Positions 1 through 8,266 of a DNA stretch of 64,000 nucleotides are shown piece by piece; positions within the stretch are counted from its first letter, which is position 1; each line of letters begins with the position of its first letter. The notes beneath the pieces were generated by a model. It was not told the origin of the DNA and searched no databases. It worked only from the letters and a program-made list of their open reading frames with translations. The stretch lies in assembly GCF_002879865.1 (NCBI RefSeq), contig NZ_PNXY01000010.1, positions 62,001-126,000 of the forward strand, written 5' to 3'. This stretch comes from Paraburkholderia rhynchosiae (GTDB lineage Bacteria > Pseudomonadota > Gammaproteobacteria > Burkholderiales > Burkholderiaceae). The position numbers were made by a program, and so were the translations under genes.

Positions 1-587
1 AACTTGTTCGAGTGCCACGAGGTGGCGAGCGGGCCGGTTTCGGCTTCGCCGTCGCCGATCATCACCGCAACGATCAGGTCCGGGTTGTCGAACGCGGCGC
101 CGTAGCCGTGCGACAGGCTGTAGCCGAGTTCGCCGCCTTCGTGAATCGAGCCGGGCGTTTCGGGCGTGCAATGCGAACCGACGCCGCCGGGAAACGAAAA
201 CTGGCGGAAGAAGCGCTGCATGCCGGCTTCGTCTTCACTGCGATCCGGATAGATTTCCGAGTAATGGCCTTCCAGATAACAATTGGCGAGCGTCGCGGGC
301 GCACCGTGACCGGGGCCGGCAATGTAGATCACGTTCAGATCGAGCTTCTTGATCAGCCGGTTCAGATGCACGAGCAGGAAGCTCTGCCCAGGGTCCGAGC
401 CCCAATGTCCGAGCAGACGATTCTTGATGTGCTCGGGTTTCAGCGGTTCGCGCAACAGCGGGTTGTCGCGCAGATAGATCATGCCGGCGGAAAGATAATT
501 GCACGCGCGCCAGTAGCGGTCCATTTTGCGCAACGTGTCCGGGTCTAATGTTTGCGGCGGCGTGGGACGGGAGATTGCTTCAGCCAT
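1..587 (-). CDS. xfp: Phosphoketolase, N-terminal part (cut by window edge)
   Basis: Thiamine-diphosphate enzyme that cleaves xylulose 5-phosphate and/or fructose 6-phosphate with phosphate to give acetyl phosphate and an aldose phosphate. About 195 residues are visible. They begin [12 protein letters not shown] and include [10 protein letters not shown], the [19 protein letters not shown] stretch and the ThDP/metal motif [18 protein letters not shown], all typical of Xfp/Xpk. The start is ATG at 587 with GAGGAG about 7 nt upstream. The gene runs leftward off the window, so the C-terminal two thirds and any acetate kinase partner are not seen. The family call is firm; substrate preference (X5P or F6P) cannot be told from this part. 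Confidence 0.95.
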   Translation of the reverse strand, partial: MAEAISRPTPPQTLDPDTLRKMDRYWRACNYLSAGMIYLRDNPLLREPLKPEHIKNRLLGHWGSDPGQSFLLVHLNRLIKKLDLNVIYIAGPGHGAPATLANCYLEGHYSEIYPDRSEDEAGMQRFFRQFSFPGGVGSHCTPETPGSIHEGGELGYSLSHGYGAAFDNPDLIVAVMIGDGEAETGPLATSWHSNK

Positions 588-822
588 GGCGTCACTCCTC
601 GTAAGGACTGTCAGGCGGGTTGACGGGTGTTGCGAAGGCGATGCGCGCATCAGGGTTCGAAAGCATCGACGAAGACTTGATCCTGCTCGCGACGATCCAC
701 GATCGCCGCGGCTGCGCTGCAAGTCTTACGCCAGGCTTCCAGCGGATATCGAGCGAAACGCTTAAGCTGTGAACAGCCGATGCGCGTACCGTCGTGCTCG
801 CTCTTAACCATACACATTCATC

Positions 823-948
823 ATGTCGACATCCAACCGTCTGAAAGCGCCTCTTGTTCTTCTTCTCACGCTCGTGCTGTTGTGCGCGGGCGTCGCCGTT
901 CTGGTTGGCGTGTTCGGCTTGCTGGTAAAAATCTTTGGCCACGTTTAG
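823..948 (+). CDS. Small single-pass membrane protein, 41 aa
   Basis: Reads MSTSNRLKAPLV and then one long hydrophobic segment, roughly residues 10-35 (rich in Leu, Val and Ala), ending KIFGHV before TAG. It has a basic N-terminus and a single membrane span. It lies between divergent xfp and the ankyrin gene. No strong SD is visible, since the bases before the ATG are AT-rich. I do not recognise a family. The length and composition suit a real small membrane protein, but a chance ORF cannot be excluded. Confidence 0.5.
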   Translation: MSTSNRLKAPLVLLLTLVLLCAGVAVLVGVFGLLVKIFGHV

Positions 949-1041
949 TGAGCCGCCCGCGCGGGCGTCGGCGGCTCAAACTGTGTACGCTGACCGAAGT
1001 TCAGGCGCCCCGCCGCCGTGCTTCATTGCAAGGAGATTTCA

Positions 1042-1578
1042 TTGACGAACCCAGCCGATCATCAACCACCTTCTCAAGAGCAAATCGACCCGCAGTTGCT
1101 CGAACTCGCGCAGCAGGTGTTCGATCTTGCGCGCCGCGGCGACGCCGCGATGCTTGCCGCGGTGATCGAAAAAGGCGTGCCGCCCAATCTGCGCAACGAC
1201 AACGGCGACAGCCTTCTGATGCTAGCCAGTTATCACGGACACGTGGATGCGGTGCGCACGCTGCTCGAACGCGGCGCCGATCCGGACCTGCGCAACAATA
1301 ACGGCCAAACGCCTCTCGCGGGCGCTGCATTCAAGGGTTTCGACGCCGTTGTCGAGACCTTGCTCGCGCATGGGGCGGATGTGGAAGGCGCGTCGCCGGA
1401 CGGACGCACGGCGCTGATGGTGGCCGCGATGTTCAACCGCACGGCGATCATGGACTTGCTGATTGCGCACGGCGCGAACCCGAATGCTCGCGATGCCAGC
1501 GGCGCAAGCGCCATGGATGCCGCCGGCCGAATGGGTGCCGCCGACGCGCAAGCCCGATTGAAAGCGCAAGACTCGTGA
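1042..1578 (+). CDS. Ankyrin-repeat protein
   Basis: About 178 residues with three to four ankyrin repeats between residues 40 and 170. Typical repeat cores are visible, such as GDSLLMLASYHGHVDAVRTL, NGQTPLAGAAFKGF and DGRTALMVAAMFN, each followed by a LLxxGAxPxxR turn. Ankyrin repeats are protein-binding scaffolds; no signal peptide is seen, so a cytoplasmic role is likely. The start is TTG at 1042 because AAGGAG lies 8 nt upstream. The frame stays open back to a GTG at 1018 that has no SD. It is transcribed away from xfp and converges on the HAD gene. The binding partner is unknown. Confidence 0.9.
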   Translation: MTNPADHQPPSQEQIDPQLLELAQQVFDLARRGDAAMLAAVIEKGVPPNLRNDNGDSLLMLASYHGHVDAVRTLLERGADPDLRNNNGQTPLAGAAFKGFDAVVETLLAHGADVEGASPDGRTALMVAAMFNRTAIMDLLIAHGANPNARDASGASAMDAAGRMGAADAQARLKAQDS

Positions 1579-1682
1579 CGGACGTCATTGCGTGGGCAGC
1601 GGCGCATTGCAGTATGCGCCGGGTCCTGACCACAACGCACCCGCAACGCATCGGCAATGCATCCGCAACGCACCGACAACGT

Positions 1683-2384
1683 CTACGGTTTTTCGACCAG
1701 CAGCGTTTCCACATCGAACTGCGCGAGCTCACCAATCCGTTCGATACTCACGTCCGCCGGCGGATTGCTCAGAATCTCCTTGGGGTCCAACGCGTAATGC
1801 CCCTGGCGCGGAAATACAGTGGTCAGCTTGCCGCCCCAGGCTTTCTTCATGGCCGTCAGAATCCGCAATTTGTCGTCGACCATCACATAGTGGCGCGCCG
1901 GGTAGCACTCCATCACCTGATCGAGCATGAGTTCCTTGTGGATGTAGATCAGCACCCGGCCCTCGACCTCTTCCCACAAGCCGGAGCGCGCGATCTTGCG
2001 CGGCTGGAACACCACGTCGCCATCCGACAGAATGACCGTGGGTCCATGTCTGGCCACGTGCCGCAGCGCGTCCAACGCGCCCGGATAGAGCCGGTTCGCG
2101 AACGGATAATCGATCAGGAACGACGACATCAACAACAGACGTGTGTCCCGCGGATGCTCCGTGCGATAGCGCTGCAACGCGCCGAGGTAGTCCGCATAGC
2201 CGAGTTCACTGCGCAACTGCTCGAAAATCTGCCAATAGCGTGTGCTGTTGTCCGTGCCGAACTCGCGCATCATGTGGGCGCGCAAATCCGATAGCACATG
2301 ATCGTTGTCGAGCAAGGTGTTGTCGCAATCGAACAGGAAGACCACATCGTGCGGGGCGGTTTTAGCGGGTTGCGTGGCTTGCAT
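1683..2384 (-). CDS. HAD-superfamily phosphatase
   Basis: A 233-residue haloacid-dehalogenase-type hydrolase. Motif I is FLFDCDNTLLDND near residue 18, with nucleophile Asp and acid/base Asp. Motif II is VILSDGD; a later VMVDDKLRIL supplies the motif IV acidic pair. A helical cap lies between motifs I and II. The start ATG at 2384 has AGGGAG upstream; an in-frame extension to 2471 lacks such a site and overlaps gnd. It sits 28 nt downstream of gnd on the same strand, so the two are probably co-transcribed and it may act on a sugar phosphate. The substrate is not predictable from sequence. Confidence 0.88.
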   Translation of the reverse strand: MQATQPAKTAPHDVVFLFDCDNTLLDNDHVLSDLRAHMMREFGTDNSTRYWQIFEQLRSELGYADYLGALQRYRTEHPRDTRLLLMSSFLIDYPFANRLYPGALDALRHVARHGPTVILSDGDVVFQPRKIARSGLWEEVEGRVLIYIHKELMLDQVMECYPARHYVMVDDKLRILTAMKKAWGGKLTTVFPRQGHYALDPKEILSNPPADVSIERIGELAQFDVETLLVEKP

Positions 2385-2412
2385 ATGCGGCTCCCTGGAA
2401 TCAGCTCTGCTA

Positions 2413-3450
2413 TCAGCCCTGCTGGCTGCCGGACGGCGCGGCCGGTTTTTCGACGTGACCGCCGAAGTCATGCCGCATCGCGGACATCACACGGTTCGCA
2501 AAGTCCGCTTCGCCGCGCGAACTGAAACGCTCAAACAGCGCCGCGCTCAGCACGGGCGTGGGCACGCCTTCGTCGATGGCCGCGGCCACTGTCCAGCGTC
2601 CTTCGCCTGAATCCGATACGCGTCCTGCGTAGTTTTTCAGATCGGCGTCGCTGACGAGCGAGCCCGCTATCAGGTCGAGCAGCCACGAGCCGATCACACT
2701 GCCGCGCCGCCATACTTCGGCGATATCGGCCAGATTCAGATCGTATTGATAGAACTCCGGACGGCGCAGCGGCGACGTTTCGGCATCGGCATCGCGGGCA
2801 TGTTTGCCGGCGTCGGCGTGACGCAGAACATTAAGGCCCTCGGCATAGGCGGCCATCAAGCCGTATTCGATGCCGTTATGGACCATCTTCACGAAGTGCC
2901 CCGCGCCGAGCGGCCCGCAATGCAGAAAGCCCTGCTCGGCGGTGCTCTTGTCCGCTGTGCGGCCAGGCGTGGCGGGCGCGGCGGCCGCGCCTGGCGCGAG
3001 CGTCGAGAAGATCGGTTCCAGCCGCTTTACGATCTCCGCCTCGCCGCCGATCATCAGGCAATAGCCGCGCTCGCGCCCCGCTACGCCGCCGCTCGTGCCG
3101 ACGTCGACATAGTGCAGCTTGCGCACAGCCAGCTCCGTGCCGCGGCGGATGTCGTCGTGGTAATAGGAATTTCCGCCGTCGATCACGACATCGCCCGGTT
3201 CAAGCAAGGGCACGAGCTTTTCGAGCGTGCCGTCGACCACGGCGGCGGGCACCATCAGCCACACCGCGCGCGGCTTGTCGAGTTGCGCGACGAGGTCTTC
3301 GAGCGAAGATGCGCCCGTCACGCCTTCCTGCTCGAGCCGCTCGACGGCTGCGGGCTGGACGTCGTAGACGATGCACTGCTGACCGCCCTTCGTCAGGCGC
3401 CGTACCATGTCGGCGCCCATGCGTCCCAATCCAATCATGCCTAGCTGCAT
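2413..3450 (-). CDS. gnd: 6-phosphogluconate dehydrogenase, decarboxylating (short GntZ/YqeC-like form)
   Basis: Oxidatively decarboxylates 6-phosphogluconate to ribulose 5-phosphate. The Rossmann N-terminus [19 protein letters not shown] is clear, followed by [32 protein letters not shown] and the substrate/catalytic region [18 protein letters not shown]. At 345 residues it is the short type rather than the 470-residue NADP form; short forms often prefer NAD. An Ala/Pro-rich insert (near residues 160-175) is unusual. The start is ATG at 3450 with GGGAG upstream. A longer frame to 3621 only translates a 12-bp tandem repeat and is rejected. It leads a two-gene unit with the HAD phosphatase. 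Confidence 0.93.
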   Translation of the reverse strand: MQLGMIGLGRMGADMVRRLTKGGQQCIVYDVQPAAVERLEQEGVTGASSLEDLVAQLDKPRAVWLMVPAAVVDGTLEKLVPLLEPGDVVIDGGNSYYHDDIRRGTELAVRKLHYVDVGTSGGVAGRERGYCLMIGGEAEIVKRLEPIFSTLAPGAAAAPATPGRTADKSTAEQGFLHCGPLGAGHFVKMVHNGIEYGLMAAYAEGLNVLRHADAGKHARDADAETSPLRRPEFYQYDLNLADIAEVWRRGSVIGSWLLDLIAGSLVSDADLKNYAGRVSDSGEGRWTVAAAIDEGVPTPVLSAALFERFSSRGEADFANRVMSAMRHDFGGHVEKPAAPSGSQQG

Positions 3451-3564
3451 TTCACCGCTCCCGAAAGTGCCTCGTGACGATGGTTCGCTCAGTTCGATGT
3501 TCAGGCTGCGTTCGTGGCGTTCGTTGCATTTGCCTCCACTGCCACGATCGCCGCGATCGCCGCT

Positions 3565-3624
3565 ATTGCTCAACGCATTGCTCAACGCATTGCTCAACGC
3601 ATTGCTCAACGCATTGCTCAACGC
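3565..3624. repeat. Five perfect 12-bp tandem repeats upstream of gnd
   Basis: The unit ATTGCTCAACGC is repeated five times without a mismatch, then a partial sixth copy begins. It lies in the gap between the end of the MFS gene (3735) and the gnd start (3450), about 115 nt upstream of gnd. The unit is a multiple of three and contains no stop, so it opens long false frames on both strands. Confidence 0.97.
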
Positions 3625-3734
3625 ATTGCAAGAACGATACGCCTCATTGCAGAGGTTTTGTACGGCGTAAAGTTCCCGGCGTTCAGTTCAACGCAAGCTC
3701 TTGCCGTGCCGATTCAATGCGCCCAACCATCGCC

Positions 3735-5132
3735 TTACAGCTCGCGTCCACCGCGCAGCGAACGCCTTGCCTGAAGCTTGCCGTACTGCGTGCGAGCGAA
3801 ACGCCGCATGGCTCGCCACATCAGCGGATAGCGATAGCCCGGCACGGCAAACAGCACGAGCGCGCACAGCGCCAGCAAGCCGCAGAAGAGAAAGGTGCCA
3901 CGATAGCTGAACGCCTGCACGAGCAAACCGGATAACACGCCGGACAGAATCGAGCCGACGCGCGCCGCGTTGAAGAATAGCGCCGTGGCGCGCCCAGGCG
4001 AATGCGGCATCAGGTCCTGCACGTAGGTCATGCCGAGGCACGAGGTCACGGCAACCACGAATGCGTTCAGAATCTGCATTGGGATCAGCACGTGCACGGT
4101 TCCCGCCATCGACATCGCGACAAAATACACAGCGTGAACCGCCGCGCATGCCGCGAGCCAGTTCGGCTTGTGCAAGCTGGAAGATTTGGCGCCGAGCGCG
4201 AGCATCATCGGAATCTCGGTCAATGCGCCGAGGCCGAGCATGACCGACACATCCAGATGCGTCCCGTTCAGACCATGCACGATGTAAAGCGGCAACACGA
4301 TCATCGTGGCGTTGGCGGCGAGCCCGAGCAAGGTCAGCGCGGCCACCGCGCGGCCGATATCGTTGGCCGATGCAACGCCCGGCAAATCCTCGTGCGCGTC
4401 TTCGCCGGGCTCTCTCAGCGGCGGCACGGTGATCGACGACGACGGCTCCGATGCCGTGTCCTGCACCGTATGGTCGCCGAGATGCCCCTGCGGCTCGCGC
4501 ATGCGCCAGACAATGGCCGCGCACGCCGCGAAGCTCGCCGCGGCGAACAGGAAGAGCCCGTAGAAACTGCTCGCGGCCAGCACCAGGGCGCCCACCGACG
4601 GCCCGAACACCCACGCCGCCGACAGAATGGTCCGCAAGGTCGCGCTCGCAAACACACGCTCCGCCGGGTCGGGCACCGGCAGCGCGGCGCGGCTGAACGA
4701 AAACACCATCGAAATAGCAGAGCCGCCCGCGCCGATAAAGACGATGCCAATCACGAGCAACAGCCGGTAATCACGCACGACGCATAAACATAAGTAGCCG
4801 AGCGCGGCGAGCACCAGCGCGAGCAGCAGCAACGGCCGATGCCGGCCGCTTGCATCGCTCCAGCGGCCGGCAAACGTGCTGGCAAGCACGCCGCTTGCGG
4901 CAATCAGCGTCATGAACACGCCCAGCCGGAACGGCGTCATGCCGGCGCGTTCGACGCCGAACAGCGACAGATACGGAGCGGTGAACGACATTGCCACACC
5001 GAGCATCAGGGTGGCGGCGGCGAGCGGCTTGAAGCCGGGAATGTGCAACAGGCCAAAAAAACGTGAGTTTTTCAACACGGGCGGCTGTGGGCTCAGGAGA
5101 AGCGAGTCTGCCGTGCGCGACGCGAGCGGCAT
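3735..5132 (-). CDS. MFS transporter, sugar-efflux (SET) type
   Basis: A 465-residue major facilitator with about 12 hydrophobic segments and a central hydrophilic loop around residues 215-255. The loop between TM2 and TM3 reads FAGRWSDASGRHRPLL, the MFS motif A. Overall it resembles SetA/SetB-type sugar efflux proteins (inference from gene context and general pattern). The start ATG at 5132 has only a weak SD, and an overlapping ATG lies at 5139 in another frame. It is upstream of gnd on the same strand, but a 284-nt gap containing the tandem repeat separates them. The substrate is unknown. Confidence 0.85.
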   Translation of the reverse strand: MPLASRTADSLLLSPQPPVLKNSRFFGLLHIPGFKPLAAATLMLGVAMSFTAPYLSLFGVERAGMTPFRLGVFMTLIAASGVLASTFAGRWSDASGRHRPLLLLALVLAALGYLCLCVVRDYRLLLVIGIVFIGAGGSAISMVFSFSRAALPVPDPAERVFASATLRTILSAAWVFGPSVGALVLAASSFYGLFLFAAASFAACAAIVWRMREPQGHLGDHTVQDTASEPSSSITVPPLREPGEDAHEDLPGVASANDIGRAVAALTLLGLAANATMIVLPLYIVHGLNGTHLDVSVMLGLGALTEIPMMLALGAKSSSLHKPNWLAACAAVHAVYFVAMSMAGTVHVLIPMQILNAFVVAVTSCLGMTYVQDLMPHSPGRATALFFNAARVGSILSGVLSGLLVQAFSYRGTFLFCGLLALCALVLFAVPGYRYPLMWRAMRRFARTQYGKLQARRSLRGGREL

Positions 5133-5392
5133 ACTTCATGGCGGGAACGACGGGGCATTATCGGCCGCACGGGCGGGCGCGTAAACCCGCAGAGGTGCGT
5201 CCCAAAATTGTTGGGCGCGGGTTTGGCGACCGGGAGTGGGAATGAAGTGGCGAGCAGAGCGCCTTAGCCAAGCACGCTAGTTGCGCTCCGTCGAACGCAT
5301 CTGCTGCGCCTGCACCCTCGTCACAGGGGCGATAGAACCCGGCTCCGGATGGATGCAGCAATCTCTGCTACCGCGCATGGTCGGAATCGTCC

Positions 5393-5689
5393 TCACAGCA
5401 CGACGTAACCGCGTCTTTCGAGCGTCCGCCGATGCCACTCATTGCCGTACTTGCCGCAAACGATCCCAAACAGCGTCGACAGGATCAGGCCGACTATGCC
5501 GCGGTCATCGAACCAGAGGTCGGGCAAGCACAGCAGCAAGTCAACGGCCACCATCGCAAACGCGGCAAACCACATTCGCTTCGACAAAGCCCAGATGAAG
5601 CCGAGCAGCAGTGCGCCCCAACTGAAACCGGTGGCGACGCCGACGGTCTCGTCTGCGCCGGGACGGCTGAGATAGATCCTTTCCCCCAT
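5393..5689 (-). CDS. DUF2628-like small membrane protein
   Basis: 98 residues starting MGERIYLSRPGADETVG, followed by GFSWGALLLGFIWALSKRMW and two further hydrophobic stretches. This pattern, with the FSWxxxxFGxxxxLxxxxW core, matches small DUF2628-type membrane proteins of unknown role. The start at 5689 has AGGAAAG 4 nt upstream; the frame extends to 5740, but with a poorer context. The product probably spans the inner membrane two or three times with a short basic tail. It is flanked by divergent thioredoxin and the MFS gene. Confidence 0.75.
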   Translation of the reverse strand: MGERIYLSRPGADETVGVATGFSWGALLLGFIWALSKRMWFAAFAMVAVDLLLCLPDLWFDDRGIVGLILSTLFGIVCGKYGNEWHRRTLERRGYVVL

Positions 5690-5910
5690 TTTCTTTCCTG
5701 GTATGCAGTCCGCCGCCATCTGATCGACGGCAAACGACAATGTTTAACACAGCCATCCTGCAACACTATGCTTTTGTGTGAAATCCCCCTCACTGACGAT
5801 CCACGTCATAGCTGATACTCTTACCAGAACCACGTGCAGCGGGTTTCCACGGCAGCGGACCCCGCGTGCGCAAGTGCTTAGGACATAACTAAACCCGCAG
5901 CGGAGCATGC

Positions 5911-6231
5911 ATGGCAACCCGGACAGCTTATTCCACCAAAGCCCCGTCACGAGCCGAGGTCGACGCCCTGCCGGGCGCTACCGTGATCGAATTCGGCACG
6001 GACTGGTGCGGCTATTGCCAGGGCGCGCAGGCGTCGATTGCACAGGCTTTTAACGCGCATTCCGGCGTCAGGCACCTGAAAATCGAAGACGGCCCCGGCC
6101 GGCCGTTAGGCCGCTCGTTCAGGATCAAGCTATGGCCCACGCTGATTTTCATGCGCGACGGCGCCGAAGTGGCGCGCGTGGTGCGCCCCACCAGCGCGCA
6201 GGAAATCGTGGACGCGTTCGCGTCGCTCTGA
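5911..6231 (+). CDS. Thioredoxin-family protein
   Basis: 106 residues with a thioredoxin fold. The active site is FGTDWCGYCQGAQ near residue 32, a CGYC pair in place of the usual CGPC. The cis-proline is in LWPTLIFMRDG near residue 76. No signal peptide is seen, so it is expected to be cytoplasmic. GGAG lies a few bases before the ATG. It is followed after 22 nt by yjbQ and is probably co-transcribed with it. The non-standard CxxC suggests a redox potential different from that of TrxA; the specific partner is unknown. Confidence 0.9.
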   Translation: MATRTAYSTKAPSRAEVDALPGATVIEFGTDWCGYCQGAQASIAQAFNAHSGVRHLKIEDGPGRPLGRSFRIKLWPTLIFMRDGAEVARVVRPTSAQEIVDAFASL

Positions 6232-6253
6232 ACCTACACGGGCGCTCCCCCTC

Positions 6254-6673
6254 ATGCGGCAAGCCATCCACCATCTGAGCGTCAAGGCCCGCACTCGCGG
6301 ACTGGTCGAATTCACCGACGAAGCACGCCGCTTCGTCGCGGCGCAGCAGATCGACACCGGAGTGCTGACGCTGTTTTGCCGTCACACGTCCGCGTCGTTG
6401 CTGATTCAGGAGAATGCCGACCCGTCGGTGCAGCGCGATCTGGAGCGCTACTTCGCGAGCCTCGCGCCCGAGGACGAGCAGCGCTACGAACACGACGCCG
6501 AAGGCCCGGACGACATGCCCGCGCATCTGCGCACAGCACTGACGCAAGTGCAGCTGAGTGTGCCGGTCGAGCATGGGCAGATGGTGCTCGGCACATGGCA
6601 AGGGCTGTATCTGTTCGAGCATCGACGTCATACGCAGCCTCGCGACATCGTGCTGCATCTGATCGGCGAATGA
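6254..6673 (+). CDS. YjbQ family (UPF0047) protein
   Basis: 139 residues covering the whole family. The signature FCRHTSASLLIQENADPSVQ lies at about residues 40-60, and LGTWQGLYLFEHR near the C-terminus. YjbQ proteins are small trimeric enzymes; weak thiamine-phosphate synthase activity is reported for some, but the physiological reaction is unclear. The start follows the thioredoxin gene by 22 nt. The ordinary family length and intact His-Thr-Ser motif suggest function is retained. Confidence 0.9.
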   Translation: MRQAIHHLSVKARTRGLVEFTDEARRFVAAQQIDTGVLTLFCRHTSASLLIQENADPSVQRDLERYFASLAPEDEQRYEHDAEGPDDMPAHLRTALTQVQLSVPVEHGQMVLGTWQGLYLFEHRRHTQPRDIVLHLIGE

Positions 6674-6768
6674 GCGGCGAAACATTGGCAAATGAGCAGC
6701 CAATGAGCGCCGCGTGTTGAAGTCGCTGCAGATTTTCTTCCGCAACCGGATCAAAGGGAGCACATCTC

Positions 6769-7788
6769 ATGGACACCCGTAGCGAACTGCAAGCCACCGT
6801 CGACGCGATGGTTCTGCCCGGCAAGGGCCTACTCGCCGCCGACGAAAGCGGTCCGACCATCGCCAAACGCTTCAAGACGATCGGAGTCGAGTCCAGCGAG
6901 GAAAACCGCCGCGCGTATCGCAATCTGCTGCTCACCACGCCGGGCCTCGGCGAATTCGTGAGCGGCGTGATTCTCTATCAGGAAACGCTCGGCCAGAAAG
7001 CCGACGACGGTACGCCGTTTCCACAGCTCGCCGCTAAAAACGGCATCGTGCCGGGCATCAAGGTCGATCTCGGCAAGATTCCCCTCGCGCACGCTCCCGG
7101 CGATGAAATCACCGAAGGCCTCGACGGTCTCGCGCGGCGTTTCGTCGATTACAAACAGCGAGGCGCGCGTTTTGCCAAATGGCGCGCGGTCTACAACATC
7201 GCGGCCAATCTGCCGAGCCGTCTCGCGATCGAGGCGAACGCCGACTCGCTCGCACGCTATGCGGCGATCTCGCAGGAAGCGGGCATCGTGCCGATTGTCG
7301 AACCCGAAGTGCTGATGGACGGCGATCATTCGATCGAGCGCAGCGCCGAAGTCACCGAGGCCGTTCTGCACGAGGTGTTCAATGCACTGCACCGGCATCA
7401 CGTGGTGCTCGAACATATTCTGCTGAAGCCGAGCATGGTGCTCGCCGGTTCTGAACACGCGCGGCAATCGTCGACGGCGGATATCGCCGCTTACACGGTG
7501 CGGATATTGAAGCGCACGGTGCCGTCGGCCGTGCCGGGCATCGTGTTTCTATCCGGCGGGCAATCGCCCGAGGATGCAACCGCGAACCTCGATGCAATGA
7601 ATCGCCTCGGGCCTTTGCCCTGGAACCTGAGCTTCTCGTATGGGCGCGCGTTGCAGGAGCCGCCGCTGCAAGCATGGAAAGGCAATGCAGGCAACGTCGA
7701 AGACGCGCAGCAGGCGTTGCTCAAGCGCGCGCGTCTGAATAGCGCCGCCGCACTCGGCAAATACGACGCAGCGCAGGAAAAGAGCTAG
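6769..7788 (+). CDS. Fructose-bisphosphate aldolase, class I
   Basis: Reversibly cleaves fructose 1,6-bisphosphate through a Schiff base. It has 339 residues and the eukaryote-like class I layout: GKGLLAADESGPTIAKRF near residue 20, GIVPGIKVDLG near 90, GIVPIVEPEVLMDGDH near 180, the Schiff-base lysine in HILLKPSMVL near 220, and IVFLSGGQSPEDATANL near 260. The SD GGGAG precedes the ATG. It belongs to the carbohydrate group of this end of the window but stands alone, 95 nt after yjbQ. It is metal-independent, unlike the class II enzyme usual in bacteria. Confidence 0.95.
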   Translation: MDTRSELQATVDAMVLPGKGLLAADESGPTIAKRFKTIGVESSEENRRAYRNLLLTTPGLGEFVSGVILYQETLGQKADDGTPFPQLAAKNGIVPGIKVDLGKIPLAHAPGDEITEGLDGLARRFVDYKQRGARFAKWRAVYNIAANLPSRLAIEANADSLARYAAISQEAGIVPIVEPEVLMDGDHSIERSAEVTEAVLHEVFNALHRHHVVLEHILLKPSMVLAGSEHARQSSTADIAAYTVRILKRTVPSAVPGIVFLSGGQSPEDATANLDAMNRLGPLPWNLSFSYGRALQEPPLQAWKGNAGNVEDAQQALLKRARLNSAAALGKYDAAQEKS

Positions 7789-7817
7789 GCGGCGTCGCGC
7801 AATGATTGCGCATCCGT

Positions 7818-7836
7818 GAGGCGCCTACAGCGCCTC
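7818..7836. terminator. Hairpin between convergent genes (weak terminator candidate)
   Basis: GAGGCGC and GCGCCTC form a perfect 7-bp stem around a 5-nt loop, in the short gap where the aldolase gene and the small secreted-protein gene converge. No T-tract follows on either strand, so intrinsic termination is only a possibility. Confidence 0.35.
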
Positions 7837-7852
7837 CGGATGAAGGTGCGCG

Positions 7853-8134
7853 TTATTTGCCCTTCGTATCGCTGCTCGCGTCGGCGCCCGGCATATTCGT
7901 GGTATCGGTCGCGGGCTTCATGGTCTTCGACGACTTCATCGAGTGCTTCTTCGACTTCGAATGCGACATCGCGCCGGATGCCTGCATATCGCCGCCTTCG
8001 CGCGTGGAAGCATTCGCGCCGGTGTTCGGATCGTTACCGGCCGGCCCACCGCCCGCGCCGCCGGTGCCCTGCGCCATGGCAAGCGAGGAAGCCGCAAGCA
8101 GCGTGGAAATGAGCAATGCGTTCTTGACCTTCAT
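7853..8134 (-). CDS. Small secreted Gly/Ser/Lys-rich protein
   Basis: 93 residues. MKVKNALLISTLLAASSLAMA is a clear Sec signal peptide, with cleavage expected after AMA. The mature part is low-complexity: a glycine-rich stretch, then Ser/Lys/His repeats and Met/Thr-rich ends. The start at 8134 is set by AGGAGA upstream; the longer frame to 8203 has no SD and would bury the signal. No domain is recognised. Similar small periplasmic low-complexity proteins are common in Burkholderiales, with no firm function. It converges with the aldolase. Confidence 0.82.
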   Translation of the reverse strand: MKVKNALLISTLLAASSLAMAQGTGGAGGGPAGNDPNTGANASTREGGDMQASGAMSHSKSKKHSMKSSKTMKPATDTTNMPGADASSDTKGK

Positions 8135-8266
8135 AACTGTTCTCCTGTCGGGATGGAAGCGAAATAGAAGCGGATTGCGCACGCAAGCCAGCCACGCGCG
8201 CATGCCTCGTCAGAAGTTCAGCAAGGGGTGTGCCTCAGTGCCTGGGTGCCGCCGCTTCTCGGCCTC

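Noticed and set aside
3565..3624. CRISPR-like array
   Set aside because: Units are directly adjacent 12-mers without spacers and no cas genes are near.
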